In this document: one piece after another, positions 53,685 through 61,824 of the stretch
How the letters are laid out: the number at the start of each line of letters is the position of its first letter
Position numbering within the stretch: position 1 is the stretch's first letter
Assembly: GCF_009674825.1 (NCBI RefSeq)
Contig: NZ_WKJH01000001.1
Span: 682,001-746,000 of the forward strand
Direction of reading: 5' to 3'
Length of the DNA stretch: 64,000 bases
Source of the DNA: Maribacter luteus
GTDB lineage: Bacteria > Bacteroidota > Bacteroidia > Flavobacteriales > Flavobacteriaceae
The notes under the pieces: model-generated
Told to the model about the DNA's origin: nothing
The model's input: the letters and a program-made list of their open reading frames with translations, nothing else
The model's database searches: none
Position numbers and translations under genes: made by a program

Positions 53685-56597
53685 TTATTTTTCTGAAAAA
53701 ATCAGTTTATAGGTTTCAATCGCATTGTGACCTATATTTACCTTAAAGTCATTACCTGAGGCTTTCATTTGACTTTCTTCCTCTTCGATCAGGTTTGTTT
53801 TGACAAGACCTGTGAGGGACTTTGGCAGCCCTATACTAGGTTGCTTGTCTTTCCCTTCCATTTCGACCAACCTTATAATGACCTTATCATCTTTCTCACT
53901 TTTTTTAATTGTACTTATACGCACCATATCCTCTGAAACATTGAAGAAACTCATCGCTTCCGGCAATTCCGCTTGCTTATTTCCCTTTTGTTTTAAAACA
54001 GTTCGCAGAGGGTGGTTAAATCCCGTTCCAAACTGAAAAGAGGTTTTCTCATCTGCCTTGTGTGATGCCATAGAAAACTTGAAATGATGGTCACCGGTCT
54101 GGTGGTACCAATTGCCTTCCCCGTGACAGCTTTTATGGGAGGCCAATAATACTCCCTGAAGTACCGTGTAATCCACAGCCTCCCTCGTAGGGTCTATCCA
54201 ATCAGCAAGTGCAACATCGGTAGCCATGGTTACCGCAAAATCCGGTGTCTCCGCGACAATGAAGTTCATCACCTCACGTGGATGTATGTTTACCGGCTTT
54301 TGATCATAGGTTCCTCCCCATGCCCAACCACCTGGCGCCTGTTTCATTTCTGTTTTTCCTACTTCGGCTATGGCCAATGGCACTTCATACTTAATCTTGG
54401 AATCTTCCATATTAAGGGGCAATGCAAATCTAAATTCCCTATTGTGTGTACCGTCCCAATCCAAAAGATCTACGAAGAAATCTATTTTCTTCTCTTGATG
54501 GAACACCCGTATTCTCTGCACCACGGAAGTATGCTTAAACTTTGCCTTGTTTTCATATTCCGTATAAACGGCCCCATCGGCAACCAATTCCCAACTATCC
54601 CCATGGTTGCTCATCTTTTCATAATTATCCATATTGGGCTTGGTCATTTGGGTAAACTCCCCTGCCCCATTGCCATTATATCCCATTGATAGAATATCGC
54701 CACCTGAAAAACGCGTCGTGTTCATAACTTCGGTTTTCAACTTATTATCAAATAAATAGGTGATTCCCCCCTTACCAAGGTGCATTGTATAATATTCGTT
54801 CATCAATGCATTCGGTGTTACGGTTTTATTGATTTTGGCCTGTCTCTTACCCTTTCTTAAATAGTAGGTTTTATATCCTATGGATGGAATTTTCGCTGCA
54901 TATAATTGTATTTCATCCTTATCACTTGTACTTGCTTGTGAAGGAACCACTATACCATTTTCGTCTGTCACATAATAGGATGCCGCATTCTTTATTTTTA
55001 CAGAGGCCAACCCACTTCGACTCCATGAAAGGTCGTTGTACACTACAACTCCATTCGATTTTTTTGTGTTTATCCTTTCGGAAATGGAACCCAAAGATTT
55101 GTTCAGCAATGCAACGGCCTCATCAGCCGCGAATTCCAATTTATCCTTAAAAATACTGTCTGTGATATGGCCGTTTTTACCACCCCACCCATGATCGGGA
55201 TAAATAGATTCCTCAAAGGCCTTTGACAACCGCTCTGCGGGATACTCATCAAAGCTTTTATTAAGAAGTGCATCCACGGTACCAAAAATTTCCGCGGAAG
55301 GTAAAAGCCGACCTGCTTTTCTCGATGCCGTAATGGCCTTATGGTGTCCAGGGCCATGTATATAAGCCCAAATATTGGGACGATCCCCCTCTAAATTCTC
55401 GAACTTAACCCCTGGCTTATTAATTTCGGATAGGAAGCTGCTTACGGTCGAATGTCTTAAAGCGGGTATTTTAGCACCTGTTTTGGCAACAATATCATTC
55501 CATTCCTTCACTACTTTGCCGTAATCCACAGGGCCGGCAGCATCATTACTAAGAACGATGGCAAAATGCGGTGGTAAATTATGCTCCTTATAATAATCGC
55601 CCCACATTTTCACCCTGTTTTGAATCTTATGCAAGGCTTCAATAGCATCCTCATCAAAAATTTTGTAGAACATTGCCGCCCAACCATAGTTCCCAGGTGT
55701 ATAAGTCAATATCGAGGATCCATCTGGGGATTTCCAATCATAGAACCCTTCCCTCATTCTAGAGGTGAAAAGGTTTTTTACCCCTGACTTGGCCAAAATC
55801 TGGGAAAACTGTAAAGTTCTCCCGGGAACATCGGTATTGTAAGCCGATTCTTCTTCTACACCATCAAAATTATCCTTTATCCAAAGCTTGCCAAAATACA
55901 TTTCCCGAATTAACTGCTCTCCCGTCTGCATGCCATCATAAGGTTGGTTATAAGTAGCACCCCAAGTGAACCTACCTTCTTTATAGCGTTCAATCACCTC
56001 ATTTTTACGTTCAGGAAATTCTTGAACAAATTCTTTTAAATTCAGGGCCTGCTCCATCCCAAAATAATAGTCTTTATCCGTTTTCATGATATCCAGGGCA
56101 GGGGCAATAATATCATTGACCCTTTCATGCATACAATATTCAGGGGTATCCATCCAAGCAATATCCTGATGTGAGGAAGATATAATATGGAAGGTGCCTT
56201 CATTGAAATACCCCCAATCAGAAGTCACCAATGGTGTAAAAAGTTGTTTCTGGTCCAATTTTCGACTTGCCCCCTTAAAGTCTATCATCTCAGGTTGGCC
56301 TATAACAGGAAGCCACACCCAGGCCTTGCCCTCTTTATGTTCGATTTTTGAGGTGCGTCCGTTTTCGAAAACGACCTGTTTGTAATCTTCCTCGTTTGCT
56401 ACTTGCAAATAAGCCTTTACCAGAATATTATTATCTTTCTGGACATACTCATAAGGTTTAGGGTATTCAAATCCGATGGTTTTATCTATCGATTGTGAAA
56501 CACCGATGCAGGAAACCAAAAGCACCACTGTTAGTAAGATACCCTTCTTTAATTTCCTAATTCTATTCTTCATTAATATTTGTTTTTTATAATCCAT
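53685..56597 (-). CDS. GH38-family alpha-mannosidase-like lipoprotein (paralogue A)
   Basis: A 970-residue glycoside hydrolase with an exported N-terminus. A second start at 56573 gives a cleaner signal peptide with lipobox LVSC. The catalytic part has SSHQDIAWM (metal ligands H143, D145) and NTDVPG with the probable nucleophile D256. It also has IHGPGHHKAITASRKAG and YPDHGWGGKNGHITD, found in this GH38 subgroup. It is a close relative of the partial GH38 at 61825. An operator and a -7 element lie just upstream. Family members hydrolyse alpha-mannosides, but the true substrate of this subgroup is unknown. Confidence 0.88.
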   Translation of the reverse strand: MDYKKQILMKNRIRKLKKGILLTVVLLVSCIGVSQSIDKTIGFEYPKPYEYVQKDNNILVKAYLQVANEEDYKQVVFENGRTSKIEHKEGKAWVWLPVIGQPEMIDFKGASRKLDQKQLFTPLVTSDWGYFNEGTFHIISSSHQDIAWMDTPEYCMHERVNDIIAPALDIMKTDKDYYFGMEQALNLKEFVQEFPERKNEVIERYKEGRFTWGATYNQPYDGMQTGEQLIREMYFGKLWIKDNFDGVEEESAYNTDVPGRTLQFSQILAKSGVKNLFTSRMREGFYDWKSPDGSSILTYTPGNYGWAAMFYKIFDEDAIEALHKIQNRVKMWGDYYKEHNLPPHFAIVLSNDAAGPVDYGKVVKEWNDIVAKTGAKIPALRHSTVSSFLSEINKPGVKFENLEGDRPNIWAYIHGPGHHKAITASRKAGRLLPSAEIFGTVDALLNKSFDEYPAERLSKAFEESIYPDHGWGGKNGHITDSIFKDKLEFAADEAVALLNKSLGSISERINTKKSNGVVVYNDLSWSRSGLASVKIKNAASYYVTDENGIVVPSQASTSDKDEIQLYAAKIPSIGYKTYYLRKGKRQAKINKTVTPNALMNEYYTMHLGKGGITYLFDNKLKTEVMNTTRFSGGDILSMGYNGNGAGEFTQMTKPNMDNYEKMSNHGDSWELVADGAVYTEYENKAKFKHTSVVQRIRVFHQEKKIDFFVDLLDWDGTHNREFRFALPLNMEDSKIKYEVPLAIAEVGKTEMKQAPGGWAWGGTYDQKPVNIHPREVMNFIVAETPDFAVTMATDVALADWIDPTREAVDYTVLQGVLLASHKSCHGEGNWYHQTGDHHFKFSMASHKADEKTSFQFGTGFNHPLRTVLKQKGNKQAELPEAMSFFNVSEDMVRISTIKKSEKDDKVIIRLVEMEGKDKQPSIGLPKSLTGLVKTNLIEEEESQMKASGNDFKVNIGHNAIETYKLIFSEK

Positions 56598-56630
56598 AAC
56601 ACATGTTCATCCTTTTTTCCGACCTAAAAC

Positions 56631-56657
56631 CAAATTTACAACTAAATCGGTTTAGTT
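56631..56657 (-). promoter_or_regulatory. GH38 operon promoter with overlapping LacI-type operator
   Basis: The palindromic 18-mer AACTAAATCGGTTTAGTT (56640-56657) is followed on the minus strand, one base later, by TAAATTTG (56638-56631), a match to the -7 consensus TAnnTTTG. The operator therefore sits in the spacer, where a bound LacI-type regulator would block RNA polymerase. The same 18-mer occurs exactly at 61766-61783. Confidence 0.68.
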
Positions 56658-56903
56658 TTATTAAAAATTAAAGCTAAATCTTTCTTTCGAAGATACAAAA
56701 ACCATCTTTGATCAGGGAAACGACAGTCTATCTTTATTCCTGTTTAAATCCTTGTCTTATAACGAAGTGATCTTCCTGTTTCCAAAATTGACACAATTTT
56801 TATTTAATTGGAGTATCCTGTTGACATCTAATTTTACTTCAAACCGTCCCTAATGAAACTTAAAAATAATAAGCCAAAGTGTATCCTGTTAAGCCCTTAA
56901 ACA

Positions 56904-56929
56904 AGGGTGGTTATTTGTTCAACCACCCT
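56904..56929 (-). terminator. Probable terminator of the susCD transcript
   Basis: AGGGTGGTT (56904-56912) and AACCACCCT (56921-56929) form a 9-bp stem with an 8-nt loop, 46 bp past the susD stop. The downstream T-tract is weak (TGTTT), so this may also be a stabilizing hairpin. Confidence 0.5.
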
Positions 56930-56974
56930 CGTCTTAAAAAACTAAACAAAACTAACTCTATGATCTTTTTTCCA

Positions 56975-58447
56975 TTAATCCCCCAAGTTGGGATTAAGTA
57001 CCACCTCGTTCTGTGGTATTGGGAAATAGACATTATCTTCAGTTAGGGTTTTCCCATTTGGTAGTGTGCTACCAACTAAACTGCCAAAATCAGAACCATT
57101 GAAGACCATTCCGGTTCTTCGTTGATCAAACCAGATTATTCCTGCCTCTGCAGCAAACTCCCAAAAACGTTGTTTCCAGACTTCTTCCCTAAAATCTTCT
57201 TTACTCAATCCAGAAACATCTGCCAAACCTGCTCTTGAACGTATCGCGTTCAAGGCATTATATGCCGATGCATCTGCAGTGGCCACTTCGTTATGCGCTT
57301 CTGCATAAGTTAATAGCACATCTGCATATCTTAAAAGAGGTACATTCTTACCAGACAATCCGTTCCCTTCCCTATATTCTTCATAAAAATATTTATAGAC
57401 GGAATTATTAAAAGTAACACCATCCATTTCATTGAAAAAGAAGCCTTGGTTTTGAGCCCTTAAGTCATTGGCATCGTATGAGCTTATGTAATCCTCTTCT
57501 GGCTCCATACCACCAAAATGCAAGGTCAACGGACTTATTGCCTCTCCGCCTATGGGTGTAAAATAACTGGTAATCGATGACCCGACAGCCTCATCATTAT
57601 ATTGAACCATGAAAATGTTTTCTTCAGTATTGTCAAATGCTGGATTGTTCAATTTATTGAACCAAGTTTTAGAACCATCCGATTGAAACAAATTATACCA
57701 TTCGGCACTTATAACCTCATTGGCTTTATCCCGCGCTAGGGCATATTTATCGGTTTGGTTCAAAGGGGCTCCTGCCATAGTCAAATAAACCTTGGCCAAA
57801 AGCGATTTCACCGCGCCTTTAGTGACTCGTCCACTTGAAGATGTATTGGGTAACCCGGCATCTTCGGCAATCAATAAATCAGGTACGATTACGGTTTCAT
57901 ATACTTCCTGTACACTGGATTTTGGCAACAGACCGTCATCAAAAGAAGATGAAGGCGTAATATTCAATGGAATATCCCCAAAGATCTGTACCAATTGATA
58001 ATAATAATAAGCCCTTAAAAAGTACGCCTCTCCCAATAATGCATTAGCCTTTTCAGTGGTCAATTCTGGATCCGTTATAGTAGGTATGGATGCAATTGCA
58101 ATATTAGCAGCTTCAACACCTCCATAATAAGTGTTCCAAAATCCTGAGGCATTGGCGTTACTGGAACTATAGATCAAAGCATAGGCATCTTCCATATCAG
58201 TGTCCTGTGTGCCTACTGCAGGTTTAAGTGCCCCTGTACTTACTTCAAGAATGGAATATACCATTTTTGCATACCCTGTTCTGTTATATGGGGCTCGTAG
58301 ATAAGCATATATACCATTTACAGACTCTTGTGCATCCAATAATGACGTACCTATTGTCGTTTTTTCGGATTTTGGTGTTTCATCCAAAAAATCCTCACAT
58401 GAGAAAAACAGGCAACAAATAATTAATAATAGATTATATTTTGTCAT
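56975..58447 (-). CDS. susD: SusD/RagB-family outer-membrane glycan-binding lipoprotein
   Basis: A 490-residue surface lipoprotein that captures oligosaccharide and delivers it to the SusC channel. The signal ends in lipobox LFFSC, with Cys about residue 16 followed by EDFLDETPKSEKTT. The TPR-rich SusD pattern is seen as GEAYFLRAYYYYQLVQIFGDIP, and the C-terminus is YFPIPQNEVVLNPNLG. It lies 16 bp after the SusC gene and is the last gene of the pair. Ligand unknown; alpha-mannosides are suggested by neighbours. Confidence 0.93.
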   Translation of the reverse strand: MTKYNLLLIICCLFFSCEDFLDETPKSEKTTIGTSLLDAQESVNGIYAYLRAPYNRTGYAKMVYSILEVSTGALKPAVGTQDTDMEDAYALIYSSSNANASGFWNTYYGGVEAANIAIASIPTITDPELTTEKANALLGEAYFLRAYYYYQLVQIFGDIPLNITPSSSFDDGLLPKSSVQEVYETVIVPDLLIAEDAGLPNTSSSGRVTKGAVKSLLAKVYLTMAGAPLNQTDKYALARDKANEVISAEWYNLFQSDGSKTWFNKLNNPAFDNTEENIFMVQYNDEAVGSSITSYFTPIGGEAISPLTLHFGGMEPEEDYISSYDANDLRAQNQGFFFNEMDGVTFNNSVYKYFYEEYREGNGLSGKNVPLLRYADVLLTYAEAHNEVATADASAYNALNAIRSRAGLADVSGLSKEDFREEVWKQRFWEFAAEAGIIWFDQRRTGMVFNGSDFGSLVGSTLPNGKTLTEDNVYFPIPQNEVVLNPNLGD

Positions 58448-58463
58448 GACTTTTTATTTAATG

Positions 58464-61400
58464 TTATAGTGTTAGCTTAAATCCAAGGTTCATATTCATA
58501 GGTCTTGGGTAACCATTAAGTTCAATTCCTTCGGTAAATTGCCCGCCAAATGAACTAACCTCTGGATCATAACCATGGTAATCGGTACTTAAGAAAAAGT
58601 TCTGAAGGTTCATATAGACTTTAGCGGATTGTAAACCCAGTTTATCCAATAAAGAACTATCGAAGTTATAGGTCAAGCTAAGGTTCTGTCCCCTTATAAA
58701 ACTACCGTCAAATACTTGACCTGAATCTGCACCATCGAATTTTTTAATATTCTTTCGCACTCTTGGGTACATTGTATTTTGATTTTCCGGTGTCCACATT
58801 TGATCAAAGAATTTTTTATAGGTATTACCATAACCTACACGGTCTACTTGAAGAATAATGGAGTGATCAAGGATATCATTCCCTTGACTGATTAAAATAT
58901 CTACACTCAAATCCCAGTTTTTATATGAGAATGTGTTGCCGATATTCATGGTGTAATCGGGTAGTCCGCTTCCGATTATCTGTTGGTCATCAAAATTCAG
59001 AATACCGTCATCGTTCTTATCCTCTAACTTTATGTCCCCAGGTATTCTGCCATAACGGGCAGCTTCATCTACCTCGTCGGTACCCCATGTACCCAAACGA
59101 TTATAGCCCCAGAAGGACCCTGCAGCCTCACCAACCCTGAATATCTGTTGATTCCACCAGATTGGTGCCGTAAAGATATCAGCATCTTCATTACCGAGTG
59201 AAAGGATTTCATTGTCGTTCATTGTGAAGTTCAGTGATGAACTCCATGAAAAATTATCGGTTTGCACATTTAGACTATTAACTAAAAATTCGACACCACT
59301 GTTGCGAATGGAACCTGCATTGGATAGAATTGAAGAATACCCCGTAAATGATGCCAGTGGTACATTGAACAACAAATCATTCGTTGTTCTTTTATAATAA
59401 TCCGCCGTTATATTTACGCGATCGGCTATTCCCAGATCAAATCCGACATTGATTTCTTCGGTTGTTTCCCATTTAAGGTCATCGTTACCTATAGAACCTT
59501 GTGAAGATCCAATGGCTCTTTCATTATTGAATATCACTGTTTGAACTCCGGGACTGGCAATTCTTGCATAATTACCAATGGCATCGTTACCGGTTTCACC
59601 GTAACTGGCTCTTAGTTTTAAATTGGAAACAACTTTTGAACCCTCCATAAAAGGCTCACTAGACACTCTCCATCCTAATGCTGCTGAAGGGAAAAAGGAG
59701 TATTTATTGTTGTCTCCAAACCTGGAAGAACCATCATATCGACCTGTAAGGGTCAACAAGTATTTACTCTTGTAACTATAATCCAAGCGACCAAAATAGG
59801 AGTCGATGGAATAACGGCCGAAACTACTATTTACCTGAGGGTCGGCGATTCCTTGACCCACATTGTAGAATTTATAAAAATCGTCAAAATCCTGAGCGGT
59901 TAAGTCAAAAGAAAAAGCCTCATTCTCTTGTCTGGTTGCCCCTAAGATTACACCTAAACTATGATTTTCATTAATTAGGGTATTGTAGCTCAATGTATTT
60001 TCAAGAATGGTCTGTTGCCCATTCGAATTTGTTAAAGAGGCCGAATTTCGATTTACGAAAGTGTCTAATCTTCTGGCCGCAAATATGTTACCCTCTTGAT
60101 TATTATCCTGAATGGAATACGAGGTTCTTAGTTTCAGGTTTTTTGTAAAATTGATTTCAGTAAATATATTACGTACTACTTGTCTGTTTTTTACGATCCT
60201 GTCCAATAATTCCAATCTATCTTTTGGAGTGGCGCCATACCAAACATCCCAACCTCCGCTAGAATTCTTTAGGTCATCGGCATTAACAGGAGAACCATCT
60301 GGGTAAGCTGTAGGATAAATGGGAAGATAGAATAACATTGCATACGTTAGCGCATCCGCACCAATCCTATAATCATCGACAATGTTCGTCTCGGTTTCAC
60401 TGTAGGCGAGGCTACCTCCTATTTTCAACCAGTCATTTATTCTAAAATCACCATTGAAACGCATGGTATTCTTTTTAAAATAAGTACTGTTCAGTATACC
60501 ATTATCATCTTGCGTACCCGCTGAAAAAGAAATATTGAAATTTTCCCCACCACCTCTTACATTCGCAAAATATTGTTGTGAATAAGAAGTTCTAGTAGAT
60601 TCATCAAACCAATCCGTATCATAAATAGGTTTTCCCTCTACGGAGCCATCATCGGTGAAAAATTCTGGATAATCAACAGGATAATTGTTGACGAAAGATC
60701 CATCACCGGCACCTAAAGCCCTTTGATCGGCATCAAGTCTAACCTTTAAATCTTTCCAGTATTCATCACTATTCAACACTTCCGGTTGATTGGCCGGTTT
60801 CCCTATTTGAAGGTTGGAAACAATATCTACAGTAAATTTACCTGATTTTCCTTTTTTAGTTGTGACCAAAATTACACCGTTGGCACCCCTTGCCCCATAA
60901 ATGGCCGTTGCCGATGCATCTTTCAATACGGAAATAGTTTCAATATCATTGGTGTTGATCAAATCAATGTCGACACCTATGATACCATCCACAACGTATA
61001 AGGGCTCGTTATTGGCATTCAAGGACCCCTTTCCACGTATCGTTACCCGAAAACCACCACCTGGGCGACCAGAACTATTGAATACATTTAAACCGGCCAC
61101 TTTTCCCTGAAGGTTGTCCAAAGGGTTAAGCGATACGCGATCCTCGATTTTTTCGGCACTAACCGTCGCAACGGAGCCTGTAAGATCGGATTTTTTTTGG
61201 GTCCCATACCCTACAACAACAACCTCGTCCAATTCCGAAGCACTGGAATATAAGATTACGTTGATGTTGGTATTACCCTTTACAGCGATCTCCTGAGGCG
61301 TATACCCAATATAGGAAAATACCAAAATGGCGTTTTCATTTAAGGGCTGAATTGAAAAATTACCATCAAAATCGGTTTGCACCCCATTTGTCGTTCCTTT

Positions 61401-61643
61401 TTCAACGATACTCGCTCCAGGTAAAGGAGTGCCATTTTCATCCTTAACGGTACCTGTTACGGTAATTTGCCGCACTGGGTCTTTCTTCGTTGAAAGTTCC
61501 TCTACAACCAACCCACGCCGATTATTTTCTTGGTCGGGAATTGTTGTTGGTTCATTGGCCTTTGCCTGATTGAAAGCACAGAGAAATGCTAGGGCAAAGA
61601 GGGCAGAAAGCTCCCTTCTCAAGATTCGTTTCTTTTTTCTCAT
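58464..61643 (-). CDS. susC: SusC/RagA-family TonB-dependent outer-membrane transporter
   Basis: A 1059-residue TonB-dependent transporter that imports oligosaccharides together with SusD. After a signal peptide (about residues 1-29) and a 30-residue linker comes the carboxypeptidase-like domain (about 58-130, VTGTVKDENGTPLPGASI). The plug domain follows (SELDEVVVVGYGTQKKSDLTG, then NEPLYVVDGIIGV and SATAIYGARGANGVILV). The rest is a 22-strand-type barrel ending LGFKLTL. Upstream there is a copy of the LacI-type 18-mer (61766-61783). Length is typical. Confidence 0.95.
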   Translation of the reverse strand: MRKKKRILRRELSALFALAFLCAFNQAKANEPTTIPDQENNRRGLVVEELSTKKDPVRQITVTGTVKDENGTPLPGASIVEKGTTNGVQTDFDGNFSIQPLNENAILVFSYIGYTPQEIAVKGNTNINVILYSSASELDEVVVVGYGTQKKSDLTGSVATVSAEKIEDRVSLNPLDNLQGKVAGLNVFNSSGRPGGGFRVTIRGKGSLNANNEPLYVVDGIIGVDIDLINTNDIETISVLKDASATAIYGARGANGVILVTTKKGKSGKFTVDIVSNLQIGKPANQPEVLNSDEYWKDLKVRLDADQRALGAGDGSFVNNYPVDYPEFFTDDGSVEGKPIYDTDWFDESTRTSYSQQYFANVRGGGENFNISFSAGTQDDNGILNSTYFKKNTMRFNGDFRINDWLKIGGSLAYSETETNIVDDYRIGADALTYAMLFYLPIYPTAYPDGSPVNADDLKNSSGGWDVWYGATPKDRLELLDRIVKNRQVVRNIFTEINFTKNLKLRTSYSIQDNNQEGNIFAARRLDTFVNRNSASLTNSNGQQTILENTLSYNTLINENHSLGVILGATRQENEAFSFDLTAQDFDDFYKFYNVGQGIADPQVNSSFGRYSIDSYFGRLDYSYKSKYLLTLTGRYDGSSRFGDNNKYSFFPSAALGWRVSSEPFMEGSKVVSNLKLRASYGETGNDAIGNYARIASPGVQTVIFNNERAIGSSQGSIGNDDLKWETTEEINVGFDLGIADRVNITADYYKRTTNDLLFNVPLASFTGYSSILSNAGSIRNSGVEFLVNSLNVQTDNFSWSSSLNFTMNDNEILSLGNEDADIFTAPIWWNQQIFRVGEAAGSFWGYNRLGTWGTDEVDEAARYGRIPGDIKLEDKNDDGILNFDDQQIIGSGLPDYTMNIGNTFSYKNWDLSVDILISQGNDILDHSIILQVDRVGYGNTYKKFFDQMWTPENQNTMYPRVRKNIKKFDGADSGQVFDGSFIRGQNLSLTYNFDSSLLDKLGLQSAKVYMNLQNFFLSTDYHGYDPEVSSFGGQFTEGIELNGYPRPMNMNLGFKLTL

Positions 61644-61765
61644 AATTCACAATTGTTAAGTTGATTTTAATTAAACTAGGTTTACCTTATAACAAGGCAC
61701 TGAAATTGATGCTCTAGTACATAAATCCAGTGCTGTACCTTTTTCATTAATGTATTCTTAATCAT

Positions 61766-61783
61766 AACTAAATCGGTTTAGTT
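61766..61783. promoter_or_regulatory. LacI-type operator upstream of susC
   Basis: AACTAAATCGGTTTAGTT is exactly the 18-mer found at 56640-56657. It lies 123 bp upstream of the susC start, between susC and the partial GH38 gene (stop at 61825). No consensus -7 element is obvious close by. Confidence 0.65.
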
Positions 61784-61824
61784 TTTTTGGGGAAACCAAA
61801 TTTTTTACTGGTTTTCAAGACCAC

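Larger units (their letters stand above)
56598..56974. promoter_or_regulatory. 377-bp control region between susD and the GH38 operon
   Basis: No gene is seen. From the susD side it contains a hairpin after susD (56904-56929). On the GH38 side it contains a LacI-type palindrome (56640-56657) and a -7 element (56631-56638). All are listed separately. Confidence 0.6.

Noticed and set aside
61681-61765. TTAAACTAGGTTTA-like palindrome near susC as another operator
   Set aside because: Lacks the central CG and does not match the other three sites; kept out of the operator set.
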